From Pseudomonas pohangensis (GTDB lineage: Bacteria; Pseudomonadota; Gammaproteobacteria; Pseudomonadales; Pseudomonadaceae), in contig NZ_LT629785.1 in assembly GCF_900105995.1 (NCBI RefSeq), positions 3,038,001 to 3,102,000 on the forward strand: DNA of 64,000 nucleotides. The letters run 5' to 3'. The translations under genes were made by a program, and so were the position numbers. Numbering within the stretch: position 1 is the stretch's first letter; each line of letters begins with the position of its first letter. Positions 10,282-18,596 of this stretch are shown in pieces. The notes below the pieces were generated by a model. That model worked only from the letters and a program-made list of their open reading frames with translations. It was not told the origin of the DNA and did no database searches.

Positions 10282-11907
10282 GTGAGTGAGTTGATTCGCG
10301 TACCCGATATCGGCAACGGTGAGGGTGAAGTGATCGAGCTGCTGGTCAAGGTCGGTGATCGCATCGAGGCCGAACAGAGCCTGCTGACCCTGGAGTCGGA
10401 CAAGGCCAGCATGGAAATTCCGGCGCCACGCGCCGGCGTGATCACCCGCCTGCTGGTCAAGCTGGGCGACAAACTGAAAACCGGCGATGACCTGCTCGAG
10501 CTGGACAGCGGCGAAGCCGCGGTTACCCCGCCCGCAGAGCCAGCAGCACCTGCTGCCGCAGAGACAAGCGCCAGCGCAACTCCAGCGCCGGAGCAGACCG
10601 CGCCTGCCGCCGCCAGCACCAGCGCACTGCAGGATATCCAGGTGCCGGATATCGGCTCGTCCGGCAAGGCGAGGATCATCGAACTGCTGGTCAAGGTCGG
10701 CGACACGGTAGCAACCGAACAGTCGCTGCTGGTGCTGGAGTCGGACAAGGCCAGCATGGAAATTCCCTCGCCGGCCGCCGGCGTGGTCACTGCCCTGCAC
10801 GTCAAGCTGGAAGACGAAGTCGGCACCGGCGATCCGATCCTGCAATTGCAGGTCAGCGCGACAACCCCCTCTGCAGCAGCCAGCCCTGCCGCCGCCGCAC
10901 CAGCACCAGCCACGCCTGCGCCAGCACCTGCAGCCAACGCAGCTGCACCAACCCGTAGCGAGCCGCCAGCAGAACAGCCCGCAACGCAACCCGGCAACAG
11001 CAGGGTGCATGCCGGTCCTGCCGTACGCCAGCTGGCGCGCGAACTGGGCGCGGACCTGGCGGCGGTGACCGCCAGCGGACCACACGGTCGTATTCTCAAG
11101 GAGGACGTGCAGCAGTTCGTCAAACAACAGCTGCAGAAGGCCAAGCAAGCACCCGGCGCCATGGGTGGCAGCGGCATCCCGCCGGTACCCGAGGTCGATT
11201 TCAGCAAGTTCGGCCCGGTGGAAGAAATACCGATGACCCGGCTGATGCAGGTCGGCGCCGCCAACCTGCACCGCAGCTGGCTGAATGTGCCCCACGTGAC
11301 CCAGTTCGACAACGCCGATATCAGCGAACTGGAAGCCTTCCGCATTGCCCAGAAAGCCACTGCGGAAAAAGCCGGGGTCAAACTGACCGTGCTGCCGTTC
11401 CTGCTCAAGGCCTGTGCGCACCTGCTGCTGGAACTACCGGACTTCAACAGCTCGCTGGCGCCGAGTGGCAAGGCACTGCTGCGCAAGGGTTATGTACATA
11501 TCGGTTTCGCCGTGGACACCCCGGACGGCCTGCTGGTCCCCGTGCTCAAGGACGTCGACAAGAAAAGCCTGCTGCAACTGGCCGCCGAAGCCGCCGAACT
11601 GGCGGAAAAGGCGCGCACCAAGAAACTCCTGCCGGACGCCATGCAGGGTGCCTGCTTCACCATTTCCAGCCTCGGGCATATCGGCGGCACCGGCTTCACG
11701 CCGATCGTCAATGCGCCGGAAGTGGCGATCCTTGGCGTCAGCAAGGCCAGCATGCAACCGGTCTGGGATGGCCAGGCGTTCCAGCCGAAACTGCTGCTGC
11801 CGCTGTCGCTGTCCTACGACCACCGGGTAATCAACGGCGCCGCCGCGGCACGCTTCACCAGGCGTCTGGGCGAACTGCTCGGCGATATCCGTACGCTGCT
11901 GCTGTAA
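10282..11907 (+). CDS. aceF: Pyruvate dehydrogenase E2, dihydrolipoamide acetyltransferase
   Basis: Core of the pyruvate dehydrogenase complex; it transfers the acetyl group from lipoamide to CoA. The 541-residue protein has two lipoyl domains, each with the LESDKASMEIP lipoylation motif (Lys41 in the first, a second copy near residue 160), separated by Ala/Pro/Thr-rich flexible linkers. A peripheral subunit-binding domain follows (about 245-285, RVHAGPAVRQLARELGADL), then the catalytic domain ending with SYDHRVINGA. The GTG at 10282, after AAGGAGAAGG, gives the conserved start MSELIRVPDIG. No E3 (lpd) gene follows; it must be elsewhere. Confidence 0.97.
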   Translation: MSELIRVPDIGNGEGEVIELLVKVGDRIEAEQSLLTLESDKASMEIPAPRAGVITRLLVKLGDKLKTGDDLLELDSGEAAVTPPAEPAAPAAAETSASATPAPEQTAPAAASTSALQDIQVPDIGSSGKARIIELLVKVGDTVATEQSLLVLESDKASMEIPSPAAGVVTALHVKLEDEVGTGDPILQLQVSATTPSAAASPAAAAPAPATPAPAPAANAAAPTRSEPPAEQPATQPGNSRVHAGPAVRQLARELGADLAAVTASGPHGRILKEDVQQFVKQQLQKAKQAPGAMGGSGIPPVPEVDFSKFGPVEEIPMTRLMQVGAANLHRSWLNVPHVTQFDNADISELEAFRIAQKATAEKAGVKLTVLPFLLKACAHLLLELPDFNSSLAPSGKALLRKGYVHIGFAVDTPDGLLVPVLKDVDKKSLLQLAAEAAELAEKARTKKLLPDAMQGACFTISSLGHIGGTGFTPIVNAPEVAILGVSKASMQPVWDGQAFQPKLLLPLSLSYDHRVINGAAAARFTRRLGELLGDIRTLLL

Positions 11908-11924
11908 CTGTCGTCGCAGGACAC

Positions 11925-11988
11925 TGTAGGAGCGGGCTTGCCCGCGAATAACTTGGCCGGGTTATTCGCGGGCAAACCCGCTTCTACA
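11925..11988. repeat. Pseudomonas-type REP pair (BIME) after aceF
   Basis: The left arm TGTAGGAGCGGG...GCCCGCGAATAAC and right arm GTTATTCGCGGGC...CCCGCTTCTACA are inverse complements around a short centre, and each arm contains its own GCGGGC/GCCCGC hairpin. This is the widespread Pseudomonas TGTAGGAGCGGGCTTGCCCGC-type repeat and is different from the GTAGGGTGGG family elsewhere in this window. It may also act as the 3' boundary of the aceEF transcript. Confidence 0.88.
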
Positions 11989-12078
11989 AGAACCGTTAAG
12001 TCGCAAGCTCATGGTGTTATCCACCCACGCGCCGTAATACGTTAACCTGCGCGCCCCGCAATCCAAGAGCACCCCGCC

Positions 12079-12549
12079 ATGGCCAACCGCCGTTACAGCT
12101 GTATCGGCCTGTTCAACCCCAAGTCGCCGGAGAACGTCGGCGCGGTAATGCGTGCGGCCGGCTGTTACGGGGTCAACTCGGTGTTCTATACCGGCAAGCG
12201 CTATGCCCGCGCCCAGGATTTCGTCACCGATACCAAGAAGGTGCATCAGGACATTCCGCTGATCGGCATCGACGACCTGCAGCAGATCATCCCCCTCGGC
12301 TGTACGCCGGTCGCGGTGGAAATGGTCGAAGGTGCCCGCGACCTGACCACCTTCACCCATCCGGATCGGGCCATCTACATCTTTGGCCCGGAAGACGGCT
12401 CGCTGGACAAGCGGGTGCTGTCCTGGTGCGAAGAGGTCATTTATATTCCCACCAACGGCTGCATGAACCTCGCGGCGACGGTCAATGTGGTGCTCTACGA
12501 CCGTCTGAGCAAAGGCCTGAACACCCGCTCCGGCCCGCAATTCGGCTGA
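12079..12549 (+). CDS. TrmH-family (SPOUT) RNA 2'-O-methyltransferase, target unknown
   Basis: This 156-residue protein has the SpoU/TrmH signature blocks: NPKSPENVGAVMRAAGCYG at the N-terminus (motif 1), YIFGPEDGSL in the middle (motif 2) and IYIPTNGCMNLAATVNVVLYDR near the C-terminus (motif 3), which form the knotted SAM-binding site. It is a minimal SPOUT enzyme without an extra RNA-binding domain, similar in size to TrmL, but the motifs differ enough that I do not assign it to tRNA position 34. It sits 42 bp before msrA on the same strand and may be cotranscribed with it. The start ATG at 12079 follows a weak AAGAGC site. Confidence 0.8.
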   Translation: MANRRYSCIGLFNPKSPENVGAVMRAAGCYGVNSVFYTGKRYARAQDFVTDTKKVHQDIPLIGIDDLQQIIPLGCTPVAVEMVEGARDLTTFTHPDRAIYIFGPEDGSLDKRVLSWCEEVIYIPTNGCMNLAATVNVVLYDRLSKGLNTRSGPQFG

Positions 12550-12590
12550 ACCGCCAGCCGCCAATCCATTCAACCGACGAGGCATCCCCC

Positions 12591-13238
12591 ATGGTCCTGC
12601 GTTCCCGGATTCTGGCCCACAAGGCACAACTGCCCAGCGCCGAACAGGCATTACCCGGTCGTGCAACAGCGCTGGCCGTACCGGCGGCTCACCATGTCAA
12701 CGGCCACGCCCTGCAACCGCCGTTCCCTGCCGGATTGCAGCAGGCGATATTTGCCATGGGTTGTTTCTGGGGTGCCGAACGGCGCTTCTGGCAGCAGCCC
12801 GGCGTGTGGAGCACGGCAGTCGGCTACGCCGGCGGCTTCACGCCGAACCCGACCTACGAGGAAACCTGCTCCGGGCTGACCGGCCACACCGAAGTGGTGC
12901 TGGTGGTGTTCGACCCGCAACTGACCAGCTATCAGGCGCTGCTGAAAACCTTCTGGGAGGCACACAATCCGACCCAGGGCATGCGTCAGGGCAACGACAC
13001 CGGCACCCAGTACCGCTCGGCAATCTACTGCCTGAACGATGAACAACTGCAGGCCGCCGAAGCCAGCAAGGCAGTATTTGCGCAAGCCCTGCAAGCTGCC
13101 GGCCATGGCCCGATAACCACAGAGATTGCCATGGCAGGCCCCTTCTACTATGCCGAGGCCTACCATCAGCAGTATCTGGCGAAGAACCCCGGCGGTTATT
13201 GCGGCCTGGGTGGCACCGGCGTCTGCCTGCCCGCCTGA
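12591..13238 (+). CDS. msrA: Peptide methionine (S)-S-oxide reductase MsrA
   Basis: Reduces methionine-S-sulfoxide in proteins and so repairs oxidative damage. The 215-residue protein has the catalytic motif AMGCFWGAERRFW with Cys58. The C-terminal tail GGYCGLGGTGVCLPA carries the two recycling cysteines (Cys204 and Cys212) of the three-Cys class, which depends on thioredoxin. The roughly 50-residue N-terminal extension before the core is normal for the long Pseudomonas/E. coli form. The ATG at 12591 has no strong ribosome-binding site (GAGGCATCCCCC), but the alternative upstream frame runs into the preceding gene. Confidence 0.95.
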   Translation: MVLRSRILAHKAQLPSAEQALPGRATALAVPAAHHVNGHALQPPFPAGLQQAIFAMGCFWGAERRFWQQPGVWSTAVGYAGGFTPNPTYEETCSGLTGHTEVVLVVFDPQLTSYQALLKTFWEAHNPTQGMRQGNDTGTQYRSAIYCLNDEQLQAAEASKAVFAQALQAAGHGPITTEIAMAGPFYYAEAYHQQYLAKNPGGYCGLGGTGVCLPA

Positions 13239-13259
13239 GCTGATCCGGGAACCCTCGCC

Positions 13260-13664
13260 ATGCCCGCGCTTAACCGCGTACGCCACCTGAGCCAGAGCAT
13301 CGCCTGCCCCTGGCAGCTGGCCTATGACTACCTGTGTGTACCCGAACACTTCTGCCAGTGGGCCTCGGGGCTCGCCAGCGGCATGCAACGGATAGATGGC
13401 CAGTGGCTGGCAACAACGCCGCAGGGGCAAGTACGCCTGACCTTCAGCCCGCCCAATAGCTATGGCGTGCTCGATCACTGGGTGCACATCACGCCGCAAG
13501 TCAGCATCTATGTGCCGCTACGGCTGGTCGCCAATGGCGAGGGCTGCGAGCTGATCCTCAGCCTGTTTCGCCAGCCAGGCATGAGTGAGGAACGCTTCGC
13601 GGCGGATGCGCAGTGGGTGCAGCGCGATCTGCTGACGGCCAGGCAACTGCTCGAAGCCCTGTAG
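13260..13664 (+). CDS. SRPBCC (START-like) family protein of unknown ligand
   Basis: The 134-residue protein reads as a polyketide cyclase/dehydrase-like SRPBCC fold: an N-terminal helix region (QSIACPWQLAYDYLCVPEHFCQWA), a run of alternating strands (WLATTPQGQVRLTFSPPNSYGVLDHWV) and a long C-terminal helix ending in WVQRDLLTARQLLEAL. The fold makes a hydrophobic ligand pocket, but nothing in the sequence identifies the ligand. It starts 21 bp after msrA and so is probably in the same transcript. Its end nearly touches the convergent rlmJ gene (4 bp apart), which leaves no room for a separate terminator. Confidence 0.65.
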   Translation: MPALNRVRHLSQSIACPWQLAYDYLCVPEHFCQWASGLASGMQRIDGQWLATTPQGQVRLTFSPPNSYGVLDHWVHITPQVSIYVPLRLVANGEGCELILSLFRQPGMSEERFAADAQWVQRDLLTARQLLEAL

Positions 13665-13667
13665 CCC

Positions 13668-14516
13668 TCAGCCGGCAGTCTTCTCCTCGATCAGCCAGTC
13701 CAGCGTCCAGCCGGGCTGACCCTGCGCCAGCAGGTTTGCCAGCCAGGGCAACAACTCGCGCAATTCCTCTTCCAACCCCCATGGCGGATTGGCGATCACC
13801 AGCCCGGAACCGTTCAGCCGTTCGGCGCTGTCGGCCGGCTGCACCAGCAACTCGGCACGCAACAGTTTCGGCGCCGGACTTTTCGCCAGTTGCTGGTAGA
13901 AGCGCCTGAGCTGGCCGGGCTCCTTGATCGGGTACCAGATCAGCACAATGGCCTGGCGCATGCGCCCGATCGCCTCGCTCAGCGCCTGCACACAACGCTG
14001 CAACTCGTCGGCCTGTTCGAACGGCGGATCGATCAGCAGTACCGCACGTTTCTCCCGTGGCGGCAGCAAGGCCCGCGGCACATGCCAGCCCTCACCCAGA
14101 TGCACCGCCACGCGGCGGTCGAAATGCAGGTTCTCCTTGAGCAGGCGGCCATCCTCGGGATGCTTCTCGTTGCAGTGCAGACGATCCTGCTCACGGGTCA
14201 GCTGGCGTGCCAGCTCCGGCGAGCCGGGGTAATAGCGCAGCTGGCCATCCGGGTTCAGGTTGCGCAGCACCTGCAGGTAATCGGCACAGCTGGCAGGCAG
14301 GTCAGACGCCCGCCACAGGCGGGCAATGCCCTGCAGGTATTCGCCGGTGCGACTGGCCTGATCACCACGCAGGTCGTAGAGCCCGACACCGGCATGGCTA
14401 TCGAGGTAGGCGTAGGGTGCGTCCTTTTTCGCCAGCAGGGCAAAGATGCGCGACAGGATCAGGTGCTTGAGCACATCGGCATGGTTGCCGGCATGGAAGG
14501 CGTGGCGGTAATTCAT
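13668..14516 (-). CDS. rlmJ: 23S rRNA (adenine(2030)-N6)-methyltransferase RlmJ
   Basis: SAM-dependent enzyme that methylates N6 of A2030 in 23S rRNA (E. coli numbering). The 282-residue protein begins MNYRHAFHAGNHADVLKH, the conserved RlmJ N-terminus, and has the SAM-binding segment YAYLDSHAGVGLYDL (about 36-50). The catalytic motif is IDPPFEQ, the family's DPPY/F equivalent of the N6-adenine motif. It is convergent with the SRPBCC gene and divergent from the acyl-CoA dehydrogenase gene. Confidence 0.95.
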   Translation of the reverse strand: MNYRHAFHAGNHADVLKHLILSRIFALLAKKDAPYAYLDSHAGVGLYDLRGDQASRTGEYLQGIARLWRASDLPASCADYLQVLRNLNPDGQLRYYPGSPELARQLTREQDRLHCNEKHPEDGRLLKENLHFDRRVAVHLGEGWHVPRALLPPREKRAVLLIDPPFEQADELQRCVQALSEAIGRMRQAIVLIWYPIKEPGQLRRFYQQLAKSPAPKLLRAELLVQPADSAERLNGSGLVIANPPWGLEEELRELLPWLANLLAQGQPGWTLDWLIEEKTAG

Positions 14517-14677
14517 CGAAAACTCCTGGCAAGGCGGCGAATTCTAGCAGCCTGCGCCAGGTCGATGCGTGCAGGGGCCTGCTTTGGCCGCTTTATCACG
14601 GGCATCGATGAAGCTGGGCGTGCGCAGCATTGCCACATAAGCTGGCAGGATTGACTCAATCCACCGGGATACGACCC

Positions 14678-16480
14678 ATGACCGATACCCTGCTCAGCGC
14701 CCGCAATCTGGCTTTTGAACTCTACGAAGTACTGGATGCGCAGAGCCTGATCCAGCGCGAACGCTTTGCCGAGCACAACCGCGAGACCTTCGACGCCGCC
14801 GTGGATACCGCACGCAGCATTGCCGAGGAACTGTTCGCCCCGCACAACCGCAAGGGCGATGAACAGGAGCCGCAGTACGTGGACGGCGCCGCGCAGATCA
14901 TCCCGGAAATCAAACCGGCGCTGGAAGCCTTCCATCAGGCCGGTTTCCTCAACGCCACACGCGATTTCGAGCACGGCGGCATGCAACTGCCGAATCTGCT
15001 GTCGCAGGCCTGCTTCGCCCACTTCCAGTCGGCCAATATCGCCACCTCGTCCTATTCGATGCTGACCATGGGCGTGGCCAACCTGATCGAGAATTTCGGT
15101 AACGACGAGCAGAAGCGCCTGTTCCTGCAGCCGATCATCGACGGGCGCTTCTTCGGCACCATGGCCCTGACCGAACCGCATGCCGGCTCCTCGCTGTCGG
15201 ATATCCGCAGCAAAGCCGAGCCGGCCGCCGATGGCAGCTACCGGATCAAGGGCAACAAGATCTTCATTTCCGGCGGTGACCAGCCGATCTCGGAAAACAT
15301 CGTGCACATGGTGCTGGCCAAACTGCCGGACGCGCCGCCCGGCGTGAAGGGTATTTCACTGTTTATCGTGCCCAAGTTTCTGGTCAACGACGATGGCTCA
15401 GTGGGCGCGCGCAACGATGCGTTGCTCGCCGGGTTGTTCCACAAGATGGGCTGGCGCGGCACCACCTCCACCGCGCTGAACTTTGGCGACAACGGCAATT
15501 GCGTTGGCTATCTGGTGGGCAAGCCACACCACGGCCTCAACTACATGTTCCAGATGATGAACGAGGCGCGCATCGGCGTCGGCATGGGCGCGACCATGCT
15601 TGGCTATGCCGGCTACCTCTATTCCCTGGAATACGCCCACCAGCGCCCGCAGGGCCGCCAGCCGGACGGCAAGGACCCGACCAGCCCGCAGGTGGCGATC
15701 ATCGAACACACCGATGTGAAGCGCATGCTGCTGATGCAAAAGGCCTACGTTGAAGGCGCTTTCGATCTCGGCCTGTATGCCGCGCGCCTGTTTGATGACA
15801 CCGAAACCCTGGACACTGCCGAAGAGCGCCAGAACGCGCTGGAACTGCTTGACCTGCTGACACCGATCGTCAAATCCTGGCCCTCGGAGTTCTGCCTGAA
15901 GGCCAACGAGATGGCCATCCAGATTCTTGGCGGCCACGGCTATACCCGCGAGTACCCGGTTGAGCAGTACTACCGCGAGAACCGCCTGAACCAGATCCAC
16001 GAAGGCACCCACGGCATCCAGTCGCTCGACCTGCTCGGGCGCAAGGTAGCGATGAACAATGGCGCGGCACTCAAGCAGTTGCTCAAGCTGATTCATCAAT
16101 GCTGCGCAAGGGCGACCGCTTTCGAGTCACTGAATGCCCTGCGCCAGCCGCTGGAACAACTGCTGGCGCGCCTGTCTTCCACCACCCTGGCCCTGCTCGG
16201 CGATCTGATGAGCGGCAAGGTCAATCAGGGGCTGGCCAACTCGGCGCTGTACCTGAAAGTGTTTGGTCACATGGTGATCGGCTGGCGCTGGCTGGAGCAG
16301 GCAATACGGGCTGAGCAAGGCTTGGCCAGCGGCAACCCGGCGGATGCCGAGTTCTACCAAGGCAAGCTGCAGGCGGCACGCTACTTCCTGACCTGGGAGG
16401 TGCCGGGCTGCCAGCATGAGCTGAACCTGCTGGAGGCGCGCGACGATACCTGCCTGACCATGCAGGGCGAGTGGTTCTGA
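14678..16480 (+). CDS. Acyl-CoA dehydrogenase with C-terminal extension
   Basis: FAD-dependent flavoenzyme that introduces the trans-2 double bond of acyl-CoA in beta-oxidation. The 600-residue length is the long form with an extra C-terminal domain, not the 380-residue short form. The FAD-binding middle domain is visible in MALTEPHAGSSLSDI and IKGNKIFISGGDQ, and the catalytic-base region in YYRENRLNQIHEGTHGIQSLDLLGRK near residue 445. The ATG at 14678 is preferred because it gives MTDTLLSARNLAFELYEVL; an in-frame upstream start would add an unrelated leader. Exact chain-length specificity cannot be read from sequence. Confidence 0.9.
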   Translation: MTDTLLSARNLAFELYEVLDAQSLIQRERFAEHNRETFDAAVDTARSIAEELFAPHNRKGDEQEPQYVDGAAQIIPEIKPALEAFHQAGFLNATRDFEHGGMQLPNLLSQACFAHFQSANIATSSYSMLTMGVANLIENFGNDEQKRLFLQPIIDGRFFGTMALTEPHAGSSLSDIRSKAEPAADGSYRIKGNKIFISGGDQPISENIVHMVLAKLPDAPPGVKGISLFIVPKFLVNDDGSVGARNDALLAGLFHKMGWRGTTSTALNFGDNGNCVGYLVGKPHHGLNYMFQMMNEARIGVGMGATMLGYAGYLYSLEYAHQRPQGRQPDGKDPTSPQVAIIEHTDVKRMLLMQKAYVEGAFDLGLYAARLFDDTETLDTAEERQNALELLDLLTPIVKSWPSEFCLKANEMAIQILGGHGYTREYPVEQYYRENRLNQIHEGTHGIQSLDLLGRKVAMNNGAALKQLLKLIHQCCARATAFESLNALRQPLEQLLARLSSTTLALLGDLMSGKVNQGLANSALYLKVFGHMVIGWRWLEQAIRAEQGLASGNPADAEFYQGKLQAARYFLTWEVPGCQHELNLLEARDDTCLTMQGEWF

Positions 16481-16791
16481 CGCAACGCCTTGCTGTCTGA
16501 TCAAGTGCGCCTTCTCGGCGGTCGCACTGGTGGCAGAACCCTGGTATGAGCCAAGCCTGCCGGCTCTTCGGCTGGCTTGTGCCTGCATTCAAGGGCTGCC
16601 GACGCCTTCGCGCCTGAACCCGCGGCAGCGCTCAGCGGGTTTCGCCGAAAGCCGGTCTCCCGTGCGGCAGGCTGAACCGGCAAACAAGCCTGCAGCTTCT
16701 TTAGCAACCGGCCAAAGCCACAGGTTAGAATCCCGGCATGCACCCTGCATGTTGAAAAGTCCCCTCGCCACACATCACCGGAGCCGCACAC
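16481..16791. other. Gene-free interval before the antiporter gene
   Basis: About 310 bp with no convincing reading frame. A GC-rich imperfect dyad (AGCCAAGCCTGCCGGCTCTTCGGCTGGCTTG, split around 16551-16582) may end the acyl-CoA dehydrogenase transcript, although it lacks a T-run. Near the antiporter gene, TAGAAT at 16729-16734 is a plausible -10 element, but I see no convincing -35. GGAG at 16780-16783 serves as the ribosome-binding site of the next gene. Confidence 0.4.
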
Positions 16792-18534
16792 TTGGACGCC
16801 AGCAGCATCAACAACCTGTTCATGATCGGTGCGCTGCTGGTAGGCCTGAGCATCCTGGTGAGCAATTTTGGCTCGCGTTTCGGCATCCCGATCCTGGTGG
16901 TGTTTCTGGCCGTCGGCATGCTTGCCGGCGAAGACGGTTTCGGCGGGATTGTTTTTGATGATTACTCGACCGCCTACCTGATCGGCAATCTGGCGCTGGC
17001 GATCATCCTGCTCGATGGCGGCCTGCGCACGCGCGTCGAGAGCTTCCGCGTAGCCCTGTGGCCGTCCCTGTCGCTGGCCACCCTGGGCGTGCTGCTGACT
17101 GCCGGACTGACCGGACTGGCAGCTGCCTGGCTGTTCAAGCTGACGCTGCTGGAGGGCCTGCTGATCGGCGCGATCGTTGGCTCCACCGATGCCGCAGCCG
17201 TGTTCAGCCTGCTCGGCGGGCGCGGCCTGAACCAGCGGGTCAGTGCCACCCTGGAGATCGAGTCGGGCAGCAACGACCCGATGGCGGTGTTCCTCACGGT
17301 CACCCTGATCAGCATCATCAGCAACCAGCAAGCCCTGAGCTGGGCACTACCGCTGGAATTGCTGAGTGATTTCAGCATCGGCGCGGCAATCGGCCTCGGT
17401 GGCGGCTGGCTGCTGCTGCAGATCATCAACCGCCTGCAACTGGCCAACGGCCTCTACCCGCTACTGGTGGTCAGTGGCGGCCTGCTGCTGTTCGCGATTA
17501 CCAACAGCCTGAACGGCAGCGGCATTCTGGCCATTTACCTGTGCGGGCTGGTGCTGGGCAACCGGCCCATTCGCTCGTGGCATGGCATCCTGCACATGCT
17601 TGACGGGCTGACCTGGCTGGCACAGATCGGCATGTTCCTGGTGCTCGGGCTGCTGGTCACGCCCCATGAACTGCTGCCGATCGCCCTGCCGGCGCTCGGA
17701 CTGGCGATGTGGATGATCCTGTTTGCCCGGCCGCTGTCGGTATTCCTCGGCCTGTTGCCGTTCCCGGCCTTCCATGACCGCGAAAAAGCCTTTATCGCCT
17801 GGGTCGGCCTGCGCGGTGCGGTACCGATCATTCTTGCGGTATTTCCGCTGATGGCCGGCCTGCAGAACGCGCAACTGTTCTTCAATCTGGCGTTCTTCAT
17901 CGTGCTGGTGTCTTTACTGCTGCAAGGCGCCAGCCTGCCATGGGCCGCGAAACTGCTGAAAGTGGTAGTACCGCCGGACCCGGCGCCGATCTCGCGGGCC
18001 GGTCTGGAAATTCACCCGACCAGTGAATGGGAGCTGTTCATCTATCGCCTCGGTGCAGAAAAGTGGTGCATCGGCGCCCCGTTGCGGGCGCTGAAAATGC
18101 CAGAGGGTACCCACGTGGCGGCACTGTTCCGCGGCACTGAACTGCTGCATCCGTCCGGTAGCACTACACTCCACGCCAGCGACATTCTTTGCGTAGTCGG
18201 GCATGAGCATGACCTGCCGACACTGGGCAAGCTGTTCAGCCAGGCTCCCCAACGCGGTCTGGACCTGCGCTTCTTCGGTGATTTCGTGCTCGAAGGCGAT
18301 GCTGAACTTTCAGCCGTGGCCGCACTCTATGGCCTGCAACTGGGCGAAGTCGATGGAAGCCTGCCGCTGGGCAGATTTATGGCCCATGAAATCGGTGGCC
18401 AGCCCATTGTTGGCGACCAGGTGGAGTGGAACGGCCTGATCTGGACCGTTGCCGTGATGGAAAACAACAAGGTCCGCAAGGTCGGGGTCAAGTTTCCTGA
18501 AGGCAGAAGCCCGGGACCTTCGCTGTTCCTCTAG
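16792..18534 (+). CDS. nhaP2: K+(Na+)/H+ antiporter of the NhaP2/CvrA type (CPA1)
   Basis: Inner-membrane cation/proton antiporter of the CPA1 family, with a role in potassium homeostasis and osmotic or alkaline stress. The 580-residue protein has about 12 hydrophobic segments over residues 1-390, including the ion-binding region GSTDAAAVFSLLGG and ESGSNDPMAVFLTVTLI with its conserved acidic residues. A cytoplasmic regulatory part follows: a TrkA-C-like (RCK_C) domain at about 400-485 and a CorC/HlyC-like C-terminal domain. The start is TTG at 16792, preceded by CCGGAG, and gives MDASSINNLFMIGALLVG as in relatives. Confidence 0.93.
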   Translation: MDASSINNLFMIGALLVGLSILVSNFGSRFGIPILVVFLAVGMLAGEDGFGGIVFDDYSTAYLIGNLALAIILLDGGLRTRVESFRVALWPSLSLATLGVLLTAGLTGLAAAWLFKLTLLEGLLIGAIVGSTDAAAVFSLLGGRGLNQRVSATLEIESGSNDPMAVFLTVTLISIISNQQALSWALPLELLSDFSIGAAIGLGGGWLLLQIINRLQLANGLYPLLVVSGGLLLFAITNSLNGSGILAIYLCGLVLGNRPIRSWHGILHMLDGLTWLAQIGMFLVLGLLVTPHELLPIALPALGLAMWMILFARPLSVFLGLLPFPAFHDREKAFIAWVGLRGAVPIILAVFPLMAGLQNAQLFFNLAFFIVLVSLLLQGASLPWAAKLLKVVVPPDPAPISRAGLEIHPTSEWELFIYRLGAEKWCIGAPLRALKMPEGTHVAALFRGTELLHPSGSTTLHASDILCVVGHEHDLPTLGKLFSQAPQRGLDLRFFGDFVLEGDAELSAVAALYGLQLGEVDGSLPLGRFMAHEIGGQPIVGDQVEWNGLIWTVAVMENNKVRKVGVKFPEGRSPGPSLFL

Positions 18535-18596
18535 ACTGCTATACGGGATACTTTTAACCATCCTTCCGAATCAAACCCACAATCAGTGAGCCACCG

